A stretch of 37,717 nt of DNA. It comes from Pseudomonadota bacterium (GTDB taxonomy: Bacteria; Desulfobacterota; Syntrophobacteria; Syntrophobacterales; Syntrophobacteraceae). The stretch covers positions 1-37,717 of the forward strand of contig JAEZHY010000307.1 in NCBI GenBank assembly GCA_023416335.1, read 5' to 3'. The notes under the pieces are model-generated. The model had not been told where the DNA came from and searched no databases. It saw only the letters and a list, made by a program, of their open reading frames with translations. Each line of letters begins with the position of its first letter. Position 1 is the first letter of the stretch. A program made the translations under genes and the position numbers. This document shows positions 1-8,822 of this stretch, piece after piece.

Positions 1-60
1 ATGCGGAAGCCTTCTCCTTTTGTAAACTTTGAGCGGTTCACAAGAGGGAGGCTTTCGCAT
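1..60. repeat. Long imperfect hairpin at the left edge
   Basis: Bases 1-27 and 36-60 are imperfect inverted repeats: ATGCGGAAGCC at the left pairs with GGCTTTCGCAT at the right, and the inner part (TTTTGTAAAC against GTTCACAAGA) also pairs. The loop is about 8 nt. No protein is encoded here. It could be the end of a small mobile element or a large REP-type hairpin. The window edge hides the left context. Confidence 0.45.
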
Positions 61-90
61 ATTCCCGCAAATGTCAAACTCCGTGAGTCT

Positions 91-107
91 CCCCGGCAGA
101 GCCGGGG
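91..107. repeat. Perfect short GC hairpin
   Basis: CCCCGGC (91-97), loop AGA, GCCGGGG (101-107). It lies 30 nt after the long hairpin at 1-60, and no T-run follows, so it is not a convincing terminator. The two hairpins together resemble the structured ends of IS200/IS605-type or REP elements, but no transposase is in the window. Confidence 0.45.
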
Positions 108-833
108 GGTTACCCATGCTCACTTAACAAACAGTACTGATGTATATATCCATGGGGAAAGATGAAATGAACTGAGACGAAATGATGCGCCCTGATAGAT
201 GTAAAGTTTTCTTAAGCAACGCAAGGATACATTAATCGAACTGTTAAAAGTTGCAAGAGAGAAACTGTCGCCCGAATGCTGCTCGATGACAAAATTAAAG
301 TTCGAAAGTTATGTTGCGTGTTCCCGGCCGCACCTTTTCACGGCTCCGCACCGGCACGGTCAGGAAACCGTGCCTCAACTCAACGGGGGTATGGAAGTTT
401 CATCCTCGGTCAAATTACATCAGGGGATGCACCACTTTTATGAAACTTCAACCATGGAGCCTCCAATCCCGGCAGTTAACCGGCAGTGCTTTTGAGCCGG
501 CAACCAGGGTTTTTAAGGTCTTGAATTCACGATCAATTCCCCCGGAAGTTTTGAAGCGGGGGATTAAAAGCAACAGCATTGACGATGGAGCCGTGCCCGA
601 GGCTCACCTCCACTTCTGCTGAAGCTTTATAAGAGTATGCGGGAAGGGTCCCGGCTCCCGAGTCGGCCATGGAATTCCGGAGCCGGTCGTACCGCCGGCT
701 CCGTTCATAGGTCCTCAAGAGGTTTTCCAGCCCGACACAAGCTTTTCAAATCAAAAAAGTTTGGTTTTTGGATTGTATTTTTGTTAATTTAGTAAATTCG
801 CGCAATAATTGTTCAGGAGGACACAGAAAACCC
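108..833. other. Intergenic stretch upstream of plsB
   Basis: No reading frame here has a ribosome binding site or recognisable protein. The stretch includes an interspersed repeat copy at 482-543 and GC-rich inverted repeats around 640-715. It then becomes AT-rich (735-815), as expected of the plsB promoter zone, but I cannot name a clear -35/-10 pair. Confidence 0.5.
482..543. repeat. Interspersed repeat family A, copy 1
   Basis: About 60 bp resembles the stretch at 6300-6361. Shared blocks are GGCAGT, TTTTGAGCCGG, CCAG.GTTT.TAAGG, and TTCACGAT.AATTC. Identity by eye is about 75-80 percent with one small indel. Both copies are intergenic. Confidence 0.5.
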
Positions 834-3491
834 GTGATCCAGTGGTTTAGAGACATATTGTCGAAAACCGCCGCGATGGTCCGCAGGGACCCGTACGGTT
901 ATTCGATTGACGGTAAGCCCCGATTCCCCCTGCAGTCCTGGTTCGAACGGATGGTGGGCCGCGTGACCATTCCCGAGGACCAGCAACGAGTCCTCGAAGA
1001 ACTCGCGCAGCGCGGTACAATAGTTTTTACCATGAAAGATCCCTCGCAGCTCGACTTCGTTTATGTCAGTCTGCGGCTCCATCAACTTGGCCTGGCCACA
1101 CCGGAATTCATGTTCGACGTACATCCCTACTTCTGGCAGCCGCGCTTGTTTGCCATGAAGACGCTCCTCTATCATTTCGGCCACATCCTCCGCCACGGGA
1201 GCTTCCCGGACCCGTATGCCGACCGGCATTATACCGATAAGATCAAAGCCGGGCAGTCCGGCCTTTTTTTCCTGGTCGGGAAACGCGGTTATTATCGCAG
1301 CACGGTCCTGATTGGAAACGATCCGCTCGAACACCTGGTCGAGATTCAGAAAGAGACCGACCGCCCCATTTTCATCGTACCCATCGTTTTGCTCTACAGC
1401 AGGCATCCGGATGGACAGAGGCGCGGTCCGCTCGAGTTTCTCCTCGGGCAGAAGCGATACAGAAGCTACATTCGAAAGCTCTTTGCATTCGTCAGCGGCA
1501 ATCCCTACACGATCATGGAAACCGGGGAACCGGTCAATCTCCAGGAAATCGTTCCGGAGCTGTCCGAAGACCTTTACCGGAAGCGCAAGCATCTTTTTGA
1601 GCTGCGCCGCAATCTGATCGACTCGGTCGATGAGATCAAACGGGCCATTGTCGGTCCGATCCAGAAGACCAAGATCGAAATGAAAGAGATCATCCTCCAC
1701 CATCCCAAGCTGGAAAGCCTGATGCAGCGGCGGGCCCGCTCGAACGGCCAGGAAATCTGGAAAGTGCGGATGGAAGCCGACGGGTACCTGGAGGAAATCG
1801 CGGCGAATTACAGCATCAGCTTCATTCAGGTGGCGGCCAAGGCATTCACCTGGGTCTGGAACAACCTGTTCGACGGAATCGACCTGGATTCCGAAAGTCT
1901 GCAGAAAGTGAAGCGGGCTGCGCGGCACAGCACGCTCGTCTATATTCCCTGCCATAAGAGCCACATGGACTATCTCCTCCTGTCCTATCTGCTCCATAGG
2001 AACAATCTTTACACTCCCTACATAGCGGCGGGAAAGAACCTCGCTTTCTGGCCTCTTGGGGGCTTGTTTCGGAAAGGCGGCGCCTTTTTTATCCGGAGAA
2101 GCTTCAAAGGGCTGAAATTCTATGCCGAGGTCTTCGCACTCTATGTCAAGACGATGGTGCAGCTCGGGCACAACATCGAGTTCTTCATCGAAGGCGGCCG
2201 AAGCCGCACCGGAAAACTGGTTCTGCCCAAACTGGGCCTCCTTGCGATACTCATCCAGGCAGTAGAGGAAGGATTCTGCGATGACCTCGTTTTCGTCCCG
2301 ACATCCATCTGCTACGACAGGATCCCCGAGGAGGAATCCTACTTAAAGGAAGTCACCGGCGGAGCCAAGGAAGAGGAGAACCTGGGACAGCTCGTGCGTG
2401 TTCGCCGCGTGCTGCGAAAACGCTACGGCCGGGTCTATGTGAAATTCGCCGACCCTATTTCCCTCAGGCAGTACCTGGAGCGGCACAACTACGATCCCGG
2501 CAGGATGCCCCCGCGCGAGCGGCACGCCATGTACCGTGATTTCGCATATCGCGTCATCAACTGCATCAACCAGGCATCGCGCGTTACGCCCCATGCGCTT
2601 GCAGCGTCCGCGCTTCTCTCTTCCCCGCGGCACGGGGTTTCGAAGGCCGAGTTCCAGGAACTCTCCAAGATGTTCTACGATTACCTGACGGAACGGCAGA
2701 TCGGACTCTCAAAGACCCTCAAGAACCTCGATGCGAGCCTCATGGATTCGCTCCGCGACCTGGAACGCAGCAAACTTATCGGTAAGCTGAAAGACGAAGA
2801 CGACGACCTCGAAGAAGAGGTCTTTACACTGGAGGACGGCAAGCGGCTCACGCTGGAGTACTACAAAAACAACATTATCCATTTTCTGCTCCCGGCGGCA
2901 TACGTTTCCAGTTCCATCCTGGCACAGCAGACGTTCCGCTTCAGCCTCGGACAGGTGCTCGAAGACGTCACTTTCATGAAAAACTTCTTTAAATATGAGT
3001 TCGTTTACGATAACGAAATAAGTGACGAAACTCTTATGAAAGACGTGCTGGATACGTTCGAAGGCATGGGTTTTCTCCACCGCACAGGGGATGGAGACCA
3101 GCCCTATATTCTCGCGCACAGGGGCCTCCAGGCCGCTCACGCTTTCCATGGCCTGCTTCGGAATTATTTCGAAGGATACTGGCTGGTTCTGCGGGGCATG
3201 CGCTACCTGCAGAACGGATACAACGAAAAGGATTTCATAAAGAAAATCCTGAGCCTCGGCCAGAAGGCCCTCAAGCTGGAGCTGGTCGAAAGGCCGGAAT
3301 GTATATCGAAGATCATATTCGACAATGCATTGAAGTTGTGCGTCGAAAAGAACATAATTGTCAGGACGGTAAACGGAGATAAGGAGAAAGAGGAAGAATT
3401 GCGCCCGGGAACGGAAAGCCGGGCACTTATACAGCTTTACAGCAAGCAGATAAGCCGGTTCCTGCGATCGCCCCACTTTGCGCTCCAGTAG
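834..3491 (+). CDS. plsB: Glycerol-3-phosphate 1-O-acyltransferase (PlsB)
   Basis: This enzyme acylates sn-glycerol-3-phosphate at position 1, the first committed step of phospholipid synthesis, at the inner membrane. The acyltransferase block is easy to see in the middle of the protein: HKSHMDYLL (motif I, HX4D), GGLFRKGGAFFIRRSF (motif II), FFIEGGRSRTGK (motif III) and FVPTSICYDRIPEE (motif IV). At about 885 residues it has the long PlsB form, with large N- and C-terminal extensions, rather than the short PlsC form. I chose GTG 834 because AGGAGG lies 13 nt upstream and the protein then starts IQWFRDIL. An upstream in-frame TTG at 768 has no ribosome binding site. The gene stands alone, with 353 nt to the next gene. 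Identification is secure; the exact start is less so. Confidence 0.93.
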   Translation: MIQWFRDILSKTAAMVRRDPYGYSIDGKPRFPLQSWFERMVGRVTIPEDQQRVLEELAQRGTIVFTMKDPSQLDFVYVSLRLHQLGLATPEFMFDVHPYFWQPRLFAMKTLLYHFGHILRHGSFPDPYADRHYTDKIKAGQSGLFFLVGKRGYYRSTVLIGNDPLEHLVEIQKETDRPIFIVPIVLLYSRHPDGQRRGPLEFLLGQKRYRSYIRKLFAFVSGNPYTIMETGEPVNLQEIVPELSEDLYRKRKHLFELRRNLIDSVDEIKRAIVGPIQKTKIEMKEIILHHPKLESLMQRRARSNGQEIWKVRMEADGYLEEIAANYSISFIQVAAKAFTWVWNNLFDGIDLDSESLQKVKRAARHSTLVYIPCHKSHMDYLLLSYLLHRNNLYTPYIAAGKNLAFWPLGGLFRKGGAFFIRRSFKGLKFYAEVFALYVKTMVQLGHNIEFFIEGGRSRTGKLVLPKLGLLAILIQAVEEGFCDDLVFVPTSICYDRIPEEESYLKEVTGGAKEEENLGQLVRVRRVLRKRYGRVYVKFADPISLRQYLERHNYDPGRMPPRERHAMYRDFAYRVINCINQASRVTPHALAASALLSSPRHGVSKAEFQELSKMFYDYLTERQIGLSKTLKNLDASLMDSLRDLERSKLIGKLKDEDDDLEEEVFTLEDGKRLTLEYYKNNIIHFLLPAAYVSSSILAQQTFRFSLGQVLEDVTFMKNFFKYEFVYDNEISDETLMKDVLDTFEGMGFLHRTGDGDQPYILAHRGLQAAHAFHGLLRNYFEGYWLVLRGMRYLQNGYNEKDFIKKILSLGQKALKLELVERPECISKIIFDNALKLCVEKNIIVRTVNGDKEKEEELRPGTESRALIQLYSKQISRFLRSPHFALQ

Positions 3492-3844
3492 CGCTTCGGC
3501 TCCTCTCAAATCGGATTTCTGCCGGCTCGAATGGACCCTGGCATCCCGGAGGAATGAATGCCTCAACAAGGTATTCATTTTTCTTTTTAAGGTGATGCGG
3601 GTATTCCATTTTGCTTTTGCGAATGGAACAGCAGGTAATTCGCGTTGTGCTGTTTCCGGCTGGCCCCTCTTCTTATTTGCGTATATTCGAAACAGGAATT
3701 CACCGGTACTCGATACCGGGCGCCCCGCACGGGCAGGGCCTTTGAAAGGCCGTCTGCCTGGTGAGACGTTGTCTTATTAATGTTCCGCGCCACGGAATTG
3801 ACATTCTCTTTGGCAGTATCGTGAAACAACTCAGGAGGCTTTAG
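3492..3844. other. Intergenic stretch plsB-ilvE
   Basis: No supported gene is present. A TTGACA at 3798-3803 could be a -35 element for ilvE, but no good -10 is seen at the right distance. AGGAGG at 3834-3839 is the ilvE ribosome binding site. No Rho-independent terminator is visible behind plsB. Confidence 0.4.
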
Positions 3845-4921
3845 ATGGAAATTGCCGTTCACGCATTGGATCCGGCAAAAAGGCGCCCCAAACCGACAGA
3901 CGAGAAGAACCTGGTTTTCGGCAGAGTGTTCAGCGACCACATGTTCATGATGGACTACACTGAGGGCAAGGGCTGGCATGATGCCAGGATCGAACCCTAT
4001 CGCATGCTCGAAATGGACCCCGCCGCAATGGTACTCCATTACGGACAAGGAATATTCGAAGGCATGAAGGCTTACAGATGGCCCAACGACAAGATCTGCC
4101 TCTTCCGGTCGGACCAGAACTGGGCCCGCTGGAACCGCTCGGCTCATCGCATGTGCATGCCGGAAATCGATATCGATTTCCAGAACAGGATAATCGAAGA
4201 GCTTCTCAAGCTGGATAAGGGATGGGTCCCTCACAGTGTCGGTTCCTCTCTCTACATCCGTCCGACCATGATCGCGACCGAACCGCACCTGGGAGTCCGC
4301 CCGGCAGGCAGGTATCTCTACTACATCATCACCGGCCCGGTTGCGGCGTACTATGCCGAAGGGTTCAACCCCGTGAAAATCTACGTTTCGGACGAGTATA
4401 TCCGGACGGCCCGTGGCGGTGTCGGTGAGGCCAAGACGATGGCGAACTATGCTTCCAGCCTCTATGCGGCGGAAGTGGCAAAGAAGAAGGGCTTTACCCA
4501 GGTACTCTGGCTCGACGCCGTAGAGCGCCGTTATGTTGAAGAAGTCGGTACGAGCAATATTTTCTTCAGAATCGGCGACGAACTGGTCACCCCGCCGCTT
4601 CACGGATCCATTCTGCCCGGCGTCACCAGGGACTCTGTACTTGCACTCGCAAAGCACTGGGGAGTCAAGTGCACCGAGCGCATGATCACGATAGACGAGG
4701 TCCTGGAAACCGCTGAATCCGGCAAGCTTAAGGAAATGTTCGCAACCGGTACTGCGGCGGTCATCTCGCCTGTTGGTGAGCTGTCGTTCAAAGAGAAGTG
4801 CTACAAGGTAGCGGACGGCCGTGTCGGCGAGTGGTCCCAGAAACTCTACGACGAGATCCTCGGCATCCAGTACGGCGAGAAAAAGGATGTGTTCGGTTGG
4901 GTGCGCCCGCTGAACATCTAG
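3845..4921 (+). CDS. ilvE: Branched-chain amino acid aminotransferase
   Basis: This is a PLP enzyme of fold type IV. It transfers the amino group between glutamate and the 2-keto acids of valine, leucine and isoleucine in the cytoplasm. Visible hallmarks are HYGQGIFEGMKAY (65-77), RPTMIATEP (139-147), the likely PLP-binding Lys197 in GEAKTMANYASS, the EVGTSNIFF segment, and the phosphate-binding GTAAVISPVG segment near residue 301. The length of 358 residues fits the group II (eukaryote-like) BCAT family. An AGGAGG ribosome binding site sits 5 nt before ATG 3845. The usual GGNYA after the catalytic lysine is MANYA here, a minor deviation. The gene is monocistronic, with a terminator-like hairpin about 130 nt downstream. 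D-amino acid aminotransferase or aminodeoxychorismate lyase are less likely because of the length and the EVGTSN motif. Confidence 0.92.
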   Translation: MEIAVHALDPAKRRPKPTDEKNLVFGRVFSDHMFMMDYTEGKGWHDARIEPYRMLEMDPAAMVLHYGQGIFEGMKAYRWPNDKICLFRSDQNWARWNRSAHRMCMPEIDIDFQNRIIEELLKLDKGWVPHSVGSSLYIRPTMIATEPHLGVRPAGRYLYYIITGPVAAYYAEGFNPVKIYVSDEYIRTARGGVGEAKTMANYASSLYAAEVAKKKGFTQVLWLDAVERRYVEEVGTSNIFFRIGDELVTPPLHGSILPGVTRDSVLALAKHWGVKCTERMITIDEVLETAESGKLKEMFATGTAAVISPVGELSFKEKCYKVADGRVGEWSQKLYDEILGIQYGEKKDVFGWVRPLNI

Positions 4922-5360
4922 GTCCGGTATATTGGCAAGACCATACTCCGGGGGCCGGCTTTAATATCTGAATTCTCATTGCTTTTTGGCCCCCGGTGCT
5001 TACCTTCTTTATCAAAGGCCGACATAAATGTCGCCTTCTCCTAACCCCTCAAGCCCTGTTCGACTTCCCCCCTCCGGTCGAATGGGGCTTTCGGTTTTCC
5101 TGGTCGGCTCCTCCGATCGCAATTGATCTTAGACCGTTTATTCCCTATTATGTTTCGGTTCCAAAGTTACACCGGGGCCGCAGCCTGAACCCGAAAACTC
5201 CGGCCCCCCTTTCCATCCACCCGGAAATTGCTCCTTCGCTCTCGATCCAGCTCTCTTTTTACAGGCTTCGAGGAACGGGACCTTTCAGCATCCGCTCAAA
5301 CGGCTGATTTGTCCCTGGTTTGCTGGAAAAAACACAAATTCCGAAAAGAGGAGACCGCTT
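4922..5360. other. Intergenic stretch ilvE-crotonase
   Basis: It holds a 9-bp inverted repeat, CCGGGGGCC (4948-4956) and GGCCCCCGG (4988-4996), with a 31-nt loop, and then the terminator-like hairpin at 5052-5089. The rest shows no gene or promoter that I can support. Confidence 0.45.
5052..5100 (+). terminator. Probable Rho-independent terminator after ilvE
   Basis: AGCCCTGTTCGAC (5052-5064) pairs with GTCGAATGGGGCT (5077-5089) with two imperfect positions and a 12-nt C-rich loop. A modest T-rich tail, TTTCGGTTTT, follows. The distance from the ilvE stop (about 130 nt) is long but acceptable. Confidence 0.55.
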
Positions 5361-6113
5361 ATGGAATTCGTACTGCCGGCCAATGAGGATGGACTCCTTA
5401 CACTCAGCCTGAACAGAGGCAAAGTGAATGCCCTGATCGACCCGGTCATCGAGGAATTCAACGCAGCACTGAACGTGGCCGAAAACGACCCCGAAATCCG
5501 CGCGGTCATCTTGTCGGGAACCGCCAAGTTCTTTTCATTCGGGTTCGATATTCCCGAGTTCCTGGGCTACTCCAAAGAGTCCTTCAAGAAGTACCTCGAG
5601 GCTTTCAGCGATCTTTGCCTGCGACTTTTTCTGTTTCCGAAACCGGTTATAGCGGCCCTCAACGGCCACACCATGGCGGGAGGATGCATGATCGCAATCT
5701 CCTGCGATCACAGGGTGATGGTCGAAAGCGATGCCAAAATTTCCCTGAACGAGATTACATTCGGGTCCTCCGTATTCGCCGGAAGCGTGGCGATACTGAA
5801 GGAAGTCGTCGGACCGAGGTATGCACGGGACATTCTCTTCTCCGGGAAAATGTATTCGCCTCCGGAAGCACTGCAGGTGGGGTTGGTGGACGAAATAGTA
5901 CCGAAGGAATTTTTGATGGAAAGAGCCCGCGAAACCGCCCAAATGATGGGAGCCAAAGACCTGAGGGCATTCGCGTCCATCAAGAGACTTTTGCATGGGC
6001 CGATTGCGGAACACATCGCGATAGCGGAGAACGCGAGCCTCGATGAGTTCATCGATATCTGGTATTCCGAAAAAACCTGGAAGAACCTGCAGGGGATTAC
6101 GATAAATAAGTGA
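5361..6113 (+). CDS. Crotonase family, delta3-delta2-enoyl-CoA isomerase type
   Basis: This member of the enoyl-CoA hydratase/isomerase superfamily probably shifts the double bond of 3-enoyl-CoA esters to the 2-position for beta-oxidation. The crotonase oxyanion-hole segments are present: SGTAKFFSFGFDIPEF (52-67) and NGHTMAGGCMIAISCDHRV (101-119). In enoyl-CoA hydratases a catalytic Glu follows GGGC. Here that position is Met110, while the second acid is kept as Glu131 in LNEITFG. This one-glutamate pattern, and the EALQVGLVDEIVP segment, match mitochondrial-type enoyl-CoA isomerases better than hydratases. Length is 250 residues. The ribosome binding site is GAGGAG before ATG 5361. No fatty-acid oxidation genes are adjacent, so the pathway role is inferred. 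A hydratase of altered mechanism is the alternative. Confidence 0.82.
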   Translation: MEFVLPANEDGLLTLSLNRGKVNALIDPVIEEFNAALNVAENDPEIRAVILSGTAKFFSFGFDIPEFLGYSKESFKKYLEAFSDLCLRLFLFPKPVIAALNGHTMAGGCMIAISCDHRVMVESDAKISLNEITFGSSVFAGSVAILKEVVGPRYARDILFSGKMYSPPEALQVGLVDEIVPKEFLMERARETAQMMGAKDLRAFASIKRLLHGPIAEHIAIAENASLDEFIDIWYSEKTWKNLQGITINK

Positions 6114-6168
6114 GCAGTGAACGGTGAAGCGCAAGAGGGCAAACGAAAGAGCGTCGGATAGACCGTAG

Positions 6169-6197
6169 GGTGGGCACCAAGCTTTACCGTGCTCACC
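6169..6197. repeat. Inverted repeat GGTGGGCAC / GTGCTCACC
   Basis: GGTGGGCAC (6169-6177) pairs with GTGCTCACC (6189-6197) with one G-T pair and an 11-nt loop. It is preceded by CGTAG, giving the GTAGGGTGGGCA word common in intergenic repeats of several phyla. It may be a REP-like element. Confidence 0.4.
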
Positions 6198-6299
6198 GGC
6201 CGGCCGGGACGGGGTTCCCAAGGCGGAGGGGCCGTTGCCCAATTGGAGACAAACTTTTTGCCGGGCATTTCGCGACCAGGTTCCCCAACCCGTCATCCC

Positions 6300-6361
6300 G
6301 GCAGTTTTTGAGCCGGGATCCAGAGTTTCTAAGGCATTGACTTCACGATTAATCCGCCCTA
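6300..6361. repeat. Interspersed repeat family A, copy 2
   Basis: Second copy of the repeat described at 482-543. It begins GGCAGTTTTTGAGCCGGG and ends near the TTCACGATTAATCC block. Confidence 0.5.
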
Positions 6362-6514
6362 AAGTATGGATTTCCGGTGTAAACTCGTCCTGATCGAAGA
6401 GAAGGGTCCGGAATGATTTGAATCGTGACCCACAAGCCATTCGAGGCTATCGCGGCAATTTGGGTAACAGCCCCCCGGACCTTAGGAACCAGCGGATGAC
6501 GTATTCCGTGGATG

Positions 6515-6555
6515 GGTGGCCCGGAATCATTTTCGGGTGCGCAGCACAAGAGGCA
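6515..6555 (+). repeat. Hairpin repeat family B, copy 1
   Basis: GGTGG, then the stem CCCGGAA, loop TCAT, TTTCGGG, followed by TGCGCAGCACAAGAGGCA. The stem has one G-T pair. Related copies lie at 8823-8857 and, on the other strand, at 17892-17933. Confidence 0.6.
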
Positions 6556-6989
6556 TGGCTTGCGATGAATGTGCCGGCAGTCGAAGGATTTTAATGCAAC
6601 CGTGTGGGTTTCATCGCATCCGGCGGGGAACACGGATGTTTTTTGCGCTGAAAGTGCTACATAATTTCAGCCCTTGGTCAGCGGAGCGCCACCCTGGGAA
6701 CCGGCTCACCGATAATTTTTTCCTCTACCCTGAAAGCTTCATCACCTCGCTTCGCGAGGGTATACCGAGTAAGGAACTTTAAGGTTGTTCCTGAGGGTTA
6801 CATAGATTGTCAACCCGTCGGAAAATCCTGATTTTCAGGAGATATCTCATTCAACATGGGTATGGGGTATACGAACACCTACCCAATTGCCAAACTTCGG
6901 GCTAAACTAAAACCCGCGCCCCCATGGGCATCACTTTACGCTTTTACGATTTGCGCTAAATCTCAAACGATTCAAACAAGACCGATTCC

Positions 6990-8537
6990 GTGATTCTTTT
7001 GATCCATCCTCCACTGGTTAAACCATCCGAACCGCCGCCGGGCATTGCGCGCCTTTATGGGACGCTTCGGGCGGCGGGGGCGGAATGCGACGTTATAGAC
7101 GCCAATATCGAGGCAATCGAATATCTTCTCGACAAGACCCCGAACGACTCCGACAGGTGGACGCTCCGGGCGGTGCGCAACCGCGAGAGGAACCTTCAAT
7201 CCATTCGGGGCCAATCCGGCTATTCCGACCTTCAGCGCTACAAACGCATCGTATCCGACGTCGGCAGGCTCATCGAAAAATCCGTAAACAACGGAGTACG
7301 AATCGGTTTGTCCAATTATAACGACGGGGAATTCTCTCCCGTCCGCAGCCGGGACCTCCTCCGAGCAGCCGCGGAGAATGAGAAAAACCCATTCCACCCC
7401 TACTTCTCGGAACGCCTCACCGGCATAATCGAGCGGAAGACGCCCCAGGTCGTGGGCCTCTCCCTGAACTTCCTGAGCCAGGCGCTTACGGCCTTTTCGA
7501 TGATCGGCTTTTTGCGCGCGAAATACCCCGGAATCCGTATCGTCCTGGGCGGGGGGCTTGTCACTTCCTGGGTCCGAAAACCGGGATGGATAAACCCTTT
7601 TTCGGGCCTTGTCGACGAGATCGTAGACGGCCCAGGCGAGCGGACACTCCTGAGTATTGCCGGAAAAGTCCCGGCTGCACCCGAGGGAAACACATCCCGC
7701 GCAAAACAGCCTCAACCCGGACCTTTCCTCCCTGCATACGATCCTTTCCCGATGCATGATTATTTCGCTCCCGGGCCGATCCTTCCTTACAGCACCTCTT
7801 CGGGATGCTACTGGAACCGGTGCGGCTTCTGCCCGGAAAAAGCGGAGAAGACGCCCTATGAACCCATTCCCGCCCAAACGGCCCTGAACGAAGCGGCATC
7901 CCTCGTAAAAGATGTCCGGCCCGTGCTCCTGCACTTCACGGACAGCGCTCTCAGCCCGGCGCTTTTGCGCAAAATCACGGAAATGCCCCCCGGCGCGCCA
8001 TGGTATGGATTTGTGCGCATCACAGGGAGCCTCGCTGATGAAGAATTCTGCCGCACTCTGAAAAAATCCGGCTGCGTCATGCTCAAACTCGGTCTCGAAT
8101 CGGGAGACCAGGGGGTAATCGACTCGGAGGGAAAAGGAATCGACCTCGGCATTGCCTCAAGAGCGCTTGCTTCGATCAAAAAGGCGGGAATCGGCACCTA
8201 CGGCTACTTCCTTTTCGGCACCCCGTCCGAAGCGGAAGCGGAAGCCCGCAATACGCTCGATTTCGCAGTGAAATATCACGAATATATCGATTTCCTGAAT
8301 CTCGCGATTTTCAACATGCCCATCAACAGCCCGGATGCCGAACGATTCGGCACCTCCCCCCACTACGAAGGGGATCTTTCCCTCTATACCGGTTTCACAC
8401 ATCCGAAAGGATGGAACCGGGCCCAGGTCAGGCAGTTCCTGGATAAGGAATTCAAGCGGCACCCGGCGATCGGCCCGATCCTGGCAAAAGACCCGCCACA
8501 TTTCACTTCGAACCACGCACCGTTTTTCTGCCGGTGA
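6990..8537 (+). CDS. Radical SAM protein with B12-binding-like N-terminus
   Basis: The protein has 515 residues. The N-terminus (LLIHPPLVKPSEPPPGIARL, 3-22) and VVGLSLNFLSQ to VLGGGL (154-190) have the look of a cobalamin-binding Rossmann domain, but no DXHXXG histidine motif is seen. The [4Fe-4S]/SAM motif is Cys273, Cys278 and Cys281 in SSGCYWNRCGFCPEK, that is CX4CX2C instead of the usual CX3CX2C. Later segments, LHFTDSALS, YGFVRITG, KLGLESGDQGVID and GTYGYFLFGTPSE, fit the radical SAM barrel. The start is GTG 6990, giving ILLIHPP directly; the ribosome binding site is weak. The substrate cannot be told: family members include methyltransferases and ring-forming enzymes. The gene is isolated between repeat-rich gaps. 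Confidence 0.8.
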   Translation: MILLIHPPLVKPSEPPPGIARLYGTLRAAGAECDVIDANIEAIEYLLDKTPNDSDRWTLRAVRNRERNLQSIRGQSGYSDLQRYKRIVSDVGRLIEKSVNNGVRIGLSNYNDGEFSPVRSRDLLRAAAENEKNPFHPYFSERLTGIIERKTPQVVGLSLNFLSQALTAFSMIGFLRAKYPGIRIVLGGGLVTSWVRKPGWINPFSGLVDEIVDGPGERTLLSIAGKVPAAPEGNTSRAKQPQPGPFLPAYDPFPMHDYFAPGPILPYSTSSGCYWNRCGFCPEKAEKTPYEPIPAQTALNEAASLVKDVRPVLLHFTDSALSPALLRKITEMPPGAPWYGFVRITGSLADEEFCRTLKKSGCVMLKLGLESGDQGVIDSEGKGIDLGIASRALASIKKAGIGTYGYFLFGTPSEAEAEARNTLDFAVKYHEYIDFLNLAIFNMPINSPDAERFGTSPHYEGDLSLYTGFTHPKGWNRAQVRQFLDKEFKRHPAIGPILAKDPPHFTSNHAPFFCR

Positions 8538-8729
8538 TAACGTAGAATTTCTTAGACCTATACTTAAGCCCGCCGTATAGCCTAAGAAGTACAGGGATTA
8601 AAGCAGTGTTGCCCCGCGAAAATGGGGGGGCTGCCCCGAACGAGAGCCTCCTGACTTCATCTTTTATATACCTTAAATTCTAAGCTGCAAGTTTCTGTGT
8701 ATCCCCTGCTCGAGTAATGGAGGAAGGGT

Positions 8730-8820
8730 ATGGCTGGATTGACTCCCGCAGAAAGGAAGTCTTCGAATTCATTCGGGATCATATCGCTCCTCCTTCGAAG
8801 AAAATATTCCGGAGAGAGAG
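8730..8820 (+). pseudogene. LexA-like repressor, N-terminal remnant
   Basis: A strong ribosome binding site (GGAGG, 8719-8723) precedes ATG 8730. The first frame reads MAGLTPAERK. After a one-base frame change it continues KEVFEFIRDHIAPPSKKI, so the restored reading is LTPAERKEVFEFIRDHI, which matches the winged-helix start of LexA proteins (LT..Q...FDFI). The similarity stops where repeat B copy 2 begins (8823). What is seen is the frame change and truncation; that this was LexA rather than another S24-type repressor is inference. Confidence 0.45.
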
Positions 8821-8822
8821 GA

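Larger units (their letters stand above)
6114..6989. other. Repeat-rich intergenic stretch
   Basis: Nearly 0.9 kb contains no gene I can support. It holds an inverted repeat at 6169-6197, a family A repeat at 6300-6361, a GACCTTAGGAACCA block near 6478 that recurs near 9411, and a hairpin repeat of family B at 6515-6555. It appears to be an accumulation site for small interspersed elements. Confidence 0.5.

Noticed and set aside
286..622. Short plus-strand frames before plsB
   Set aside because: No ribosome binding site, they overlap one another and an interspersed repeat, and give low-complexity peptides.
813..2171. 452-codon minus-strand frame opposite plsB
   Set aside because: It lies wholly antisense to plsB, whose motifs are intact. 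The frame is a by-product of GC-rich codon use and has no recognisable protein.
3587..4657. 356-codon minus-strand frame opposite ilvE
   Set aside because: Shadow of ilvE and its upstream gap; the composition follows the opposite strand.
4996..5307. 103-codon frame between ilvE and the crotonase gene
   Set aside because: Runs through a terminator-like hairpin, lacks a ribosome binding site, and its Pro/Ser-rich peptide is typical of non-coding GC-rich DNA.
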